Source of the DNA: Thalassobius sp002708925
Lineage (GTDB): Bacteria; Pseudomonadota; Alphaproteobacteria; Rhodobacterales; Rhodobacteraceae
NCBI RefSeq assembly: GCF_049803795.1
Contig: NZ_JBNAGJ010000002.1
Coordinates: forward strand, 1-64,000
Reading direction: 5' to 3'
Length of the DNA stretch: 64,000 nt
Shown piece by piece: positions 1-9,691 of the stretch. The first letter of the stretch is position 1, and each line of letters opens with the position of its first letter. The position numbers were made by a program, and so were the translations under genes. Under the pieces are notes generated by a model. It was given only the letters and a program-made list of their open reading frames with translations. It was not told where the DNA came from and ran no database searches.

Positions 1-38
1 CATCTATTTAGAGGGATCATAGTTTGGTTATTACTAGG

Positions 39-153
39 TTTGGCGGTTACCTACTCTCCCACACCTTAAGATGCAGTACCATTGGCGTTAGAGCACTTAA
101 CTTCCGAGTTCGGGAAGGGATCGGGTGTTTTGCTTCTGCTATGACCACCAAAC
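39..153 (-). rRNA. rrf: 5S ribosomal RNA
   Basis: Read on the minus strand this is a typical 5S rRNA: it opens with the GGTTTGGTGGTCATAGC pattern and closes with the complementary GTAACCGCCAAA. It is the last gene of the rRNA operon, about 100 bases after the 23S 3' end. Ends are set by the pairing of the terminal stem and could be off by a few bases. No tRNA-fMet is visible in the 38 bases left downstream, although many relatives carry one there; it may lie outside the window. Confidence 0.93.
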
Positions 154-672
154 CGAGTAATAACCAAGTGTCCAAGTCAGTACGCTGTACATTGTGTTGT
201 GTATGCTTTTGATATGATTGAGTAACTAGTCTTGCTGTTACTGGATCAAATCAAGCCTATCGGACCATTAGTACCGGTCAACTGAATGCATTGCTGCACT
301 TACATCTCCGGCCTATCGACGTGGTGGTCTACCACGGTCCTCAGGGATACCTTGTTTTGAGGGGGGCTTCCCGCTTAGATGCCTTCAGCGGTTATCCTGT
401 CCGTTCATAGCTACCCAGCACTACCGTTGGCACGATAACTGGTCCACCAGTGGAACGTTCACCCCGGTCCTCTCGTACTAGGGGCAACTCCTCTCAAGTA
501 TCCTACACCCACGGCAGATAGGGACCGAACTGTCTCACGACGTTCTAAACCCAGCTCACGTACCTCTTTAAACGGCGAACAGCCGTACCCTTGGGACCTG
601 CTCCAGCCCCAGGATGAGATGAGCCGACATCGAGGTGCCAAACACTGCCGTCGATATGGACTCTTGGGCAGT

Positions 673-728
<56 letters not shown>

Positions 729-849
729 GGGACCACCGGATCACTATGGCCGTCTTTCGACTCTGCTCGACTTGTCAGTCTTGCAGTCAGGCTGGCTTCT
801 GCCATTGCACTCAACGAGCGATTTCCGACCGCTCTGAGCCAACCTTCGC

Positions 850-899
<50 letters not shown>

Positions 900-1154
900 A
901 CACAGGGTCCCGGATCCGGATAACGGACCGCGGTTAGACATCAAGCAAAGCAAGGGTGGTATCTCAAGGGAGGCTCCACCAGGACTGGCGTCCTGGTTTC
1001 AAAGCCCACCACCTATCCTGCACATGCTTGGCCTGATGCCAGTGTGAAGCTGTAGTAAAGGTGCACGGGGTCTTTCCGTCTAACCGCGGGAAGCCTGCAT
1101 CTTGACAGGCAATTCAATTTCGCTGAGTCTATGTTGGAGACAGCGGGGAAGTCG

Positions 1155-1237
<83 letters not shown>

Positions 1238-1799
1238 TGGGCTTCAATTCAAGGCTCTCACCTCTCCTTTTAACCTTCAAGCACCGGGCAGGCGTCAGAC
1301 CCTATACGTCGTCTTGCGACTTCGCAGAGCCCTGTGTTTTTAGTAAACAGTCGCCACCCCCTGGTTTGTGCCCCCAGTCAATACTTGCGTAGAAACCGGG
1401 CCTCCTTCTCGCGAACTTACGGAGGTATTTTGCCGAGTTCCTTCAACATAGTTCTCTCAAGCGCCTTGGTATTCTCTACCAGTCCACCTGTGTCGGTTTA
1501 GGGTACGGTCTTATAGGAGGGCTATTTCCAGGAACCGATCAGCAGCCCAATCAATCCGATAAGATTGAACTACCTTCACGATCCGTCACCACTCCACGGC
1601 TCAGGAATATTAACCTGATTCCCATCGACTACGCATTTCTGCCTCGCCTTAGGGGCCGGCTTACCCTGCTCAGATTAGCTTTAAGCAGGAACCCTTGGAC
1701 TTTCGGCGACAGTGTCTCTCACACTGTTTGTCGCTACTCATGTCATCATTCTCACTAGTGATCTCTCCACCGGATGCCTTACAGCCCGGCTTCACAGAA

Positions 1800-1884
1800 A
1801 GCACTTGATCTTGTGCTACCGCCTTCGGCTACTTGAGCACAGTTACCTGCGCCAAGACCTTTGGCGATAATAAAGATCAGTGCT
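1800..1884 (-). other. Probable 23S intervening sequence (branched stem-loop)
   Basis: The outer stem pairs AGCACTGATCTT (1884-1873) with AAGATCAAGTGCT (1812-1800), 12 pairs with one bulge. Inside are two hairpins: the 17-base palindrome CGCCAAAGGTCTTGGCG (1866-1850) and a hairpin closed by GTGCT/AGCAC (1840-1813). The flanks align with GGAGCGTTCTGTAAG and GTGCTGTGAGGCATG of ordinary 23S, so the element is an insertion. Extra stem-loops at such positions are known in Rhodobacter 23S and are cut by RNase III. Excision here is inferred. Confidence 0.75.
1813..1840 (-). repeat. Spacer-type hairpin repeat, copy 1 (inside 23S)
   Basis: This copy shares the core CTCAAGTAGC...GCGGTAGC with three copies in the rRNA spacers, but its stem is GTGCT/AGCAC instead of GCGCT/AGCGC. 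Both sides changed together, so pairing is kept. The inner stem is GCC-GAA-GGC, against GC-GAA-GC in the spacer copies. Confidence 0.8.
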
Positions 1885-2009
1885 ATGTCACACTACGCTC
1901 CGCTACCATGCACTATGTGCATCCTCAGCTTCGGCTCATGGCTTGAGCCCCGTTACATCTTCGCCGCAAGACAACTTATTTAGACCAGTGAGCTGTTACG
2001 CTATCTTTA

Positions 2010-2040
<31 letters not shown>

Positions 2041-3139
2041 TTGTTTTGGTCGTCTCACCTGCTTTCCCACTTAGCCATGAATTAGGGGCCTTAGCTGGAG
2101 GTCAGGGTTGTTTCCCTCTCCACCACGGACGTTAGCATCCGTGGTGTGTCTGCCATCTAGTACTCCCGGGTATTCGGAGTTTGGTTAGGATCAGTAAGCC
2201 TGTGGGGCCCCATTACCCATCCAGTGCTCTACCCCCCGGGGTATTCGGATGACGCTCTACCTAAATAGATTTCGCGGAGAACCAGCTATCTCCGAGTTTG
2301 ATTGGCCTTTCACCCCTAGGCACAACTCATCCCGACCTTTTTCAACAGGTGTGGGTTCGGCCCTCCAGTAAGTGTTACCTTACCTTCAGCCTGGTCATGC
2401 CTAGATCACTCGGTTTCGGGTCTGATCCCACGAACTCGACGCCCTATTAAGACTCGCTTTCGCTGCGCCTACACCTATCGGCTTAAGCTTGCACGTGAGA
2501 CCAAGTCGATGACCCATTATACAAAAGGTACGCTGTCAGGCCGCAAGGGCCCTCCAACTGATTGTAGGCGTTCGGTTTCAGGTACTGTTTCACTCCCCTC
2601 GTCGGGGTGCTTTTCACCTTTCCCTCACGGTACTGGTTCGCTATCGGTCAGTAAGGAGTACTTAGCCTTCGAAGGTGGTCCTCCGATCTTCAGACAGAAT
2701 TTCACGTGTTCCGCCCTACTTAATACGTCCAATCATGCTTCTTATACGGGACTGTCACCCACTTTGGTCACGTATTCCAACGTGTTCTAATCACAATCAT
2801 GGCTCGGCTGGTCCCCGTTCGCTCGCCGCTACTAGGGGAGTATCAATTGATTTCCTTTCCTCCGGGTACTTAGATGTTTCAGTTCCCCGGGTTTGCTCTT
2901 AAAACCCTATGTATTCAGGTTTTAAGTACCTGGTTAAGAATGTTATTGATTACCGAAGTAACAATAACAAACTTTCAGGTGGGTTGCCCCATTCAGAGAT
3001 CCATGGATCAAAGCTTATTCTCAGCTCCCCATGGCTTATCGCAGAGTATCACGTCTTTCATCGCCTCTTACTGCCAAGGCATTCACCAAACGCCCTTCTC
3101 GCGCTTGATTTGATCCAGAAAGAGCAAGACTTGTTGGAT

Positions 3140-3165
3140 GCGCTACCGCTTCGCTACTTGAGCGC
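3140..3165 (-). repeat. Spacer hairpin repeat, copy 2
   Basis: On the transcribed strand it starts GCGCTCAAGTAGC and ends GCGGTAGCGC, with a GCGCT/AGCGC outer stem and a GC-GAA-GC tip. It is identical over 26 bases to the copy at 3178-3203, only 12 bases away. Confidence 0.85.
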
Positions 3166-3177
3166 GTTGGTAACACT

Positions 3178-3203
3178 GCGCTACCGCTTCGCTACTTGAG
3201 CGC
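3178..3203 (-). repeat. Spacer hairpin repeat, copy 3
   Basis: Same 26 bases as the neighbouring copy at 3140-3165. The flanking bases extend the stem on each copy differently, which points to separate hairpins and not one duplicated block. Confidence 0.85.
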
Positions 3204-3637
3204 AGGGCAGAGCCAAATCTCATTGCCGCCAGGCTGGTTCGACTGGCAGCTCTCAATCCGGTCAAAAGCATACTTTCCCGCCTGAACAGATGTCGGTCTG
3301 TTCAGACAATAGTGACACTTTCTTTCGAAAGTGCACTTGGTTAGTGTACTTGACTTGGACAACACCGTCGTTTTCGAAGCGATATGCTGCAAACCTCCAA
3401 GGAAAGCGGGTTTGCAACACCGGCCTTGCGAACAAGGCAGCCGCGAAGGATATCCGCTTACGCGCGGACACCAACGGTGTCGTTATTATTGATCTCTCTA
3501 AACGATGTAAAAGTGCGTCCGATTGGACGGATAAACACTTGGCAGTGCTTATCGGTCAAATCGAGGGAAGCTATCGGTACATTTGGCTGCGCCAAATACC
3601 CTGTCGCTGACTGACCCTTTGCTGTGCAAAGGGCAGT

Positions 3638-3713
3638 TGGTGGAGCCTAGGAGGATCGAACTCCTGACCTCCTGAATGCAAATCAGGCGCTCTCCCAGCT
3701 GAGCTAAGGCCCC
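3638..3713 (-). tRNA. tRNA-Ala (TGC)
   Basis: A 76-base tRNA on the minus strand, from GGGGCCTTAGCTC to an encoded CCA. The anticodon loop reads TTTGCAT, giving TGC. The GTTCGATCC T-arm is canonical. It is the usual second tRNA of the alphaproteobacterial rRNA spacer. Confidence 0.97.
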
Positions 3714-3733
3714 ATCAGTATCCCGAAGGATAA

Positions 3734-3810
<77 letters not shown>

Positions 3811-3931
3811 AGACAGGCCGTCTGTTTGGTAGCAGGCCTGATGTTTTCCTGAAGAGATATGAGGACGGCTCGGTCCTTGATATGTGACCAGCGTGACTTG
3901 CTGATCTTCTGCTAAGTGTTCCATGTTTGAT

Positions 3932-3957
3932 GCGCTACCGCTTCGCCACTTGAGCGC
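3932..3957 (-). repeat. Spacer hairpin repeat, copy 4
   Basis: In the spacer between 16S and tRNA-Ile, 35 bases after the 16S 3' end. It differs from copies 2 and 3 by one base near the tip (GTGGCGAAG instead of GTAGCGAAG). Confidence 0.8.
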
Positions 3958-3991
3958 TTCGGCAACCAGTCAAATGCTAGGAACATCCTTA

Positions 3992-5457
<1,466 letters not shown>

Positions 5458-5711
5458 GAAACGCTGTTACCAGCGTATCCTTGACGTTCGAACCTCTGCA
5501 CATACTGTTTTCCAATTGACTTGGAAATGATCCGACCGGCTGGTCGGATCGTTCTCTGTTTGTGACATCAGTACCAAAAGATACCGAAAGCCGACAAACA
5601 GTGAAGCTGACTATCCATCATCGAGACCGAAGCCTCTAGGTAGTTGATATATGTGCAGTCATTCATTCATCGAATGAACCAAACCGCCCACATATCTCTT
5701 CAGATATCATC

Positions 5712-5724
5712 AATGTCAAAGAGC
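5712..5724 (-). promoter_or_regulatory. boxA antitermination site of the rRNA leader
   Basis: The minus strand reads GCTCTTTGACATT, a close match to the boxA consensus TGCTCTTTAACA recognised by NusB-NusE during rRNA transcription. It lies about 255 bases before the 16S 5' end, inside the expected leader. Confidence 0.7.
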
Positions 5725-5782
5725 GTGGAACCCAGGCAAAACCCAAACTCCAGAGACAAAATCAACCGACTGCGCTAAATAC

Positions 5783-5813
5783 TTCCTAGCGCGGCCCGCC
5801 TCATCTACCTCAA
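5783..5813 (-). promoter_or_regulatory. Candidate rRNA operon promoter
   Basis: On the minus strand TTGAGG (5813-5808) is followed after 17-19 bases by GCTAGGAA. It lies about 60 bases before boxA and is preceded by an A/T-rich stretch (AAGAAAATT) that could act as an UP element. The -10 match is poor, so the exact start is uncertain. Confidence 0.3.
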
Positions 5814-6135
5814 TTTTCTTAGCTTCAGAACCCTCCAGAGCCTCGCTCCGTAGCGCCGTCCGCCGCCCCGTTGTGCGCCTCAGCGCCGCCGGTGAAGGGG
5901 GTTCTAAGGTTTACTCCTCAAACCCGCAAGCGGTTTTTTCAGGAAAAACGCATATTTCTGCGATTTTCTGATGATTTCTTATTTTATCCATAAAAAACAA
6001 ATAGTTACGCAACTCATTTTTTCAGCACTTATCCGGAAAACACGCTGGTCTTTGCTTTTTCGCGCCGAATCCGGGCCGAATCCGGGGGACGGAGGGCAGA
6101 CTCAGGGAGGAATCTGCCAGATTCAGCCCGACTCT

Positions 6136-7959
6136 CTAACAAGAGGGGCTCTGTTCCGGTGGCAGCGTGCAAATCGCGGGGGCGGCCGTTGAGGTAAACT
6201 TCGGCTGGCGGGCCCGGACAAAGAACAACCGCACCGGAGGCGATTTGCGCACAGACCCATCGGCAAAGGTCGCCTCCATCTGCATCCGGTGAATCGAGGA
6301 TTGCTCGGAATAGAATTTCAGCCCGCTCAGCAGCGACGAGATATTCGGATTTCCCCGAACCGGAATGTTCACCCGGTAGTTCTGTCCGTTGGAGGGCAGA
6401 TCGACATCCACATATTGCGGCGCCTGCGTGACCCAGGCCCCGCCATCCCCGCATTCGGCCAGCCCGCCCGGCACCTCGATCGTACCCAGATAGATATTGG
6501 CCGTGAAGGTCTGGGTTTCCCGGTGGCGTTCGCCCAGAGCATCCACCCATTCATAAGACAGGTGCCCCAGCATGTCGGTCTGCAAATGGCCCCAGCCGTT
6601 TTCAACCGCAACAATCCCCCGCAATCCCAGCTCATCGGCATAGCGCGCACGGCAACTGCCCAGCAAATCGGTGCTGGGGCAGGTCAGGCGGCGATTTTCC
6701 AGCGCCGTGACATTCACACCCGCCTCGATCAGGGCATTGCGGATATAGACATCCACGCCTTCGTCGAAATCTCCGACGGGCACATCAAACCAGCGGGTCG
6801 CGGGCGGGGCGGTCATCCGGTCTTTCCAATCCACGTTATCGGGATTGCGGAAACCAACCCGCGCCGTGGCATTTTCCACCTGTCCCCAGCCATAGTTCAG
6901 GAAATTGAAGGACGGACGGAATCCGACACAGCCCATATGCTCTTGCGAGGCCAGGATCGGACGCAGATGCGGCAGGCTGTATTCCACCGCCAGATCCAGA
7001 GCCTTCAGCCGCACCCGGCTGCCATCGGTGGTTTTCAGGCGGAACTGTGTATGGGCGCGGTTCGATTGCCATTCGGCATCTCCCATACTGACATAATTAA
7101 AGAACGATCCCATTTCGGGCCCGCCGCTCCAGGCGGCGCGCCAGGTGTCATGATTGGGCAGGATCAGAATTTCGCCATTCTGCGCATAATGGGTATAGCC
7201 CACTTCCTGCTGGGCGCTCAGCCGGGGATCGACGATCACGCTGAATTCTGTCTTGCCCGCCGCGCCGCCCGATTGCGCCGGCAACAGCCCCGCCGTCAGC
7301 GCATCGGCATAAACAATCGGCCGGGTCGAGGAAATTTCCTGGCCCGCCTCCATCACCACATCGTATTGCAGCCCTCCCGGTTCGGTGATCTGCCCCTTGC
7401 CGTGGCGCTGCCCATCGCGAAAAGCGCCCTCATATACCCAACCATCGGCAGAGCGATACGTGCCCTGCCCGTGCGGACGCCCATCGACAAAGCTGCCCTC
7501 GTAACGGTTGCCCAAAGCATCCAGATGTTCGCCCGGTCCCTGTAGCTGCCCCTCGGCCCACTGCCCCTGGAAAAACGCGCCATCGCGATAGCTCAGCCGC
7601 CCCTGACCGTGGAACCGCCCATTCCCAAGCGCCCCCTCATAGCGGTGATGCACTGTGCGCGGGTCGTAATTCGAGGCCCCCGGCACACGCCAGCTAAGCA
7701 CCCCCGCCCCCGTCGCCAGCCCCTCGGGGGTGACGCCCGGCCAGTTGCCCGCCGCAGGTTCCCAGTTGAACTCCAGCGACATTTCGGGATGCGGATCGTA
7801 AACGCGCACCGTCTGACGAGACACTTCACGGCTGACCGGATCATATATGACATGCAGTTTTTCCTGCAACGTGCCGGGCGCATCCGCCTGAGCGCTTAGC
7901 GCCAGACAGGTCATCCCCGCCGCCAATCCCAGAACCAACCCCTTGATCCGTGCCGCCAT
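6136..7959 (-). CDS. Exported MORN-repeat protein
   Basis: 607 residues. The start at 7959 is preceded by GGAGGAGATCGGG and gives a signal peptide (residues 1 to about 26, ending LSAQADA), so the protein is probably periplasmic or surface-exposed. Residues about 107-188 are four MORN-type units built on YEG-x5-G-x-HGQG, beginning YEGALGNG, FQGQWAEG, YEGSFVDG and YEGAFRDG. MORN repeats usually mediate membrane or protein contact. The remaining 400 residues match no family I recognise. It is the last gene of a three-gene operon, 64 bases after the Memo-CapA gene. An upstream open extension overlaps that gene and is not favoured. Confidence 0.85.
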   Translation of the reverse strand: MAARIKGLVLGLAAGMTCLALSAQADAPGTLQEKLHVIYDPVSREVSRQTVRVYDPHPEMSLEFNWEPAAGNWPGVTPEGLATGAGVLSWRVPGASNYDPRTVHHRYEGALGNGRFHGQGRLSYRDGAFFQGQWAEGQLQGPGEHLDALGNRYEGSFVDGRPHGQGTYRSADGWVYEGAFRDGQRHGKGQITEPGGLQYDVVMEAGQEISSTRPIVYADALTAGLLPAQSGGAAGKTEFSVIVDPRLSAQQEVGYTHYAQNGEILILPNHDTWRAAWSGGPEMGSFFNYVSMGDAEWQSNRAHTQFRLKTTDGSRVRLKALDLAVEYSLPHLRPILASQEHMGCVGFRPSFNFLNYGWGQVENATARVGFRNPDNVDWKDRMTAPPATRWFDVPVGDFDEGVDVYIRNALIEAGVNVTALENRRLTCPSTDLLGSCRARYADELGLRGIVAVENGWGHLQTDMLGHLSYEWVDALGERHRETQTFTANIYLGTIEVPGGLAECGDGGAWVTQAPQYVDVDLPSNGQNYRVNIPVRGNPNISSLLSGLKFYSEQSSIHRMQMEATFADGSVRKSPPVRLFFVRARQPKFTSTAAPAICTLPPEQSPSC

Positions 7960-8023
7960 CCCGATCTCCTCCGTGCTTTGAAGAAAGGCTAACCGCCCCA
8001 TCCCGATTTGGACAAGAGCTAAG

Positions 8024-9691
8024 TCAGTTCCCGCTTTGTGTGCGGGCAAACAAATGCGGCAATGGGCGCTGCCGGATGAAAACCGTGCCCTGCGGGAACA
8101 CACGTATCTCGGCCAGCCCCCCCGAGGATTGCGGCGGCAGCTGATCGAACAGGAAATTCCCCAGCGAATGCAGCACCACGCTATCGCCGCCGCCCAGCAG
8201 CGCCAGCCCCCGGCTGACCGCATGAGGATGCGCCCCGATGATGGCCGAGACCCCGCGTTTGCGCAGCTCTTCGGCGATCCAGTCCTCACGGGCTGAGGGC
8301 CGGGTGACGAATTCCCGCCCCCAATGCACGAAACCGATCACCGGCACATCGGCCTCGGGCAGGATGGCCCTGTCCAGAATCTCAGGCGTCAGCCGATCGA
8401 CCGAGGGCACCGCCCGCCCATCCAGATCCGTCAGCCCGACCAGCGCCGCCCCCATCAGGTGCAGCACCTCGCCCTGACCGAAATGCGCGATCCCAAAGGC
8501 GCGCAGGGCCCGCCTGGTTTCGGCCAGACCGGATTCGCCGATGTCGCGCGCATGATTGTTGGCCAGCGACACCGCCACCACGTTCAGCCGCCGCGCCCAA
8601 TCGCGCAGCAGATCGGCGGGCATCCCCAGCACCATGTGATCCAGGGTCGAGGGCATCTGCGGCAGCAGCACCCCTTCGAGATTCAGCACCAGGGGCAGCC
8701 CCCCGGTCGCCGCCAAAGCCGCCTCTTGCACACGGCGGGCGATCAGTTCGTCGCTCAGCAGGCCCGGTAGGACACGCCCCAAGAACAGATCGCCCCCGAT
8801 CACAAAGCGCTGGCCATGAATGGGCGGGGCCTCGGCACCATCGGGCACGAAAGCCGCCACGACATAGCTGGTGGTTTCGGCGATGAAACGGTCGTACAGC
8901 TCTTGCATATTGGCATTGGCCACCACGACGGGATACCGCCCCTGCTGCGCCATCAGCCGCATGGCCACATACATGGCCCCCACAGAATCGACGTGATCGG
9001 GCTGTATCAGCTGCCCCGCCGCCTGCGCATCCCCGGCGGCCAGGATATTGAGCACCTGCTGATCGCGCAGCCGGGCCGCGTGCTGCGGCAGGTAATGCGA
9101 GAAATCGGTGGCTTGCAGCACCACCGTGCCCGGCGTCATCAGCGGGCGCAGCGCCTCGATCAGCTGGTCCCACTGTGCCTGCCGCGAATTGATCGACAGC
9201 GCCACCGGAACAATCGGCACCTCTGGCATCAGCCGCGCCAAAAACGGCAACACGGCCCGCAGCCCATGGTCCTTCTGAAACAGGCAACTGTCCGAGACCA
9301 ACTCGCTGCGCATCAACGACCGGGCCGCCTGCGCATCCACCGGCACCGGGCCCAGCACGGTCTGGAACCCTTTCGTCGTCACCGAAAACACTGTGCGGGA
9401 CTGATAGAAATGATCGGGAAACAGCACGATCACCCGCTTCACCTGCGGGCTGGCGATCATACGGACCGCACCGCCCAGCAAGTCAGGCATTTCCAGATGA
9501 TGCGGCAGGATCGCCCCGCCGATGCGCGGCACCGGCGCCACATGCGCCGATTGCGCCAGCCCTCTTTCGAACAGATCAGGGCGCCCATAAAAGGCCGAGA
9601 ACACGGGCTGCGCACAGTCCTGCGCCCCCAGAACCGAGCCCCACAGGCAGGCCATCAGGATGCACAGTTTCTTCATGAGCGCATTCCTCAT
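8024..9691 (-). CDS. Exported Memo-like / CapA-like fusion protein
   Basis: 555 residues with two domains. A short signal peptide follows MKKLCILMACLW. Residues about 30-275 resemble AmmeMemoRadiSam protein B (Memo): HHLE, PDHFYQS, the position of the usual EHSLEVQLPFL (here DHGLRAVLPFL) and TDFSHY. Residues about 285-540 carry the full motif set of CapA/PgsA-type metallophosphoesterase-fold proteins: GGDLFLGR, NLEGVL, LANNHARD, HWGREF, GAHPHAVS and HSLGNFLFDQ. The start ATG overlaps the upstream stop (ATGA); a second start five codons later (9676) is equally plausible. The reaction is unknown. Memo domains bind iron or copper in other proteins, and CapA acts in polyglutamate capsule export. 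Confidence 0.85.
   Translation of the reverse strand: MRNALMKKLCILMACLWGSVLGAQDCAQPVFSAFYGRPDLFERGLAQSAHVAPVPRIGGAILPHHLEMPDLLGGAVRMIASPQVKRVIVLFPDHFYQSRTVFSVTTKGFQTVLGPVPVDAQAARSLMRSELVSDSCLFQKDHGLRAVLPFLARLMPEVPIVPVALSINSRQAQWDQLIEALRPLMTPGTVVLQATDFSHYLPQHAARLRDQQVLNILAAGDAQAAGQLIQPDHVDSVGAMYVAMRLMAQQGRYPVVVANANMQELYDRFIAETTSYVVAAFVPDGAEAPPIHGQRFVIGGDLFLGRVLPGLLSDELIARRVQEAALAATGGLPLVLNLEGVLLPQMPSTLDHMVLGMPADLLRDWARRLNVVAVSLANNHARDIGESGLAETRRALRAFGIAHFGQGEVLHLMGAALVGLTDLDGRAVPSVDRLTPEILDRAILPEADVPVIGFVHWGREFVTRPSAREDWIAEELRKRGVSAIIGAHPHAVSRGLALLGGGDSVVLHSLGNFLFDQLPPQSSGGLAEIRVFPQGTVFIRQRPLPHLFARTQSGN

Larger units (their letters stand above)
3109..3637 (-). other. Internal transcribed spacer, 23S to tRNA-Ala
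   Basis: About 530 bases between tRNA-Ala and 23S. It holds two copies of the hairpin repeat (3140-3165, 3178-3203) close to the 23S start. The stretch near 3308-3342 has inverted CTTTCGAAAG-type sequences. Open frames across it have no recognisable product and are interpreted as non-coding. It is transcribed as part of the operon. Confidence 0.8.
5458..6135 (-). other. rRNA leader and promoter region
   Basis: A gap of about 680 bases upstream of 16S and downstream of the MORN gene, with no credible gene. On the minus strand it holds a boxA and a candidate promoter (listed separately). On the plus strand CCGCAAGCGGTTTTTT near 5928-5940 could fold as a small terminator, but no plus-strand gene reads into it. 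A tandem GCCGAATCCGG duplication lies near 6063-6086. Confidence 0.7.

Noticed and set aside
5925..5942. Plus-strand terminator-like CCGCAAGCGGTTTTTT
   Set aside because: No plus-strand gene reads into it; noted only in the leader region entry.
6289..7545. 418-codon plus-strand frame opposite the MORN gene, and 952-codon plus-strand frame opposite the caspase gene (9778-12636)
   Set aside because: Shadow frames caused by high GC; the minus-strand products have signal peptides, domains and ribosome sites.
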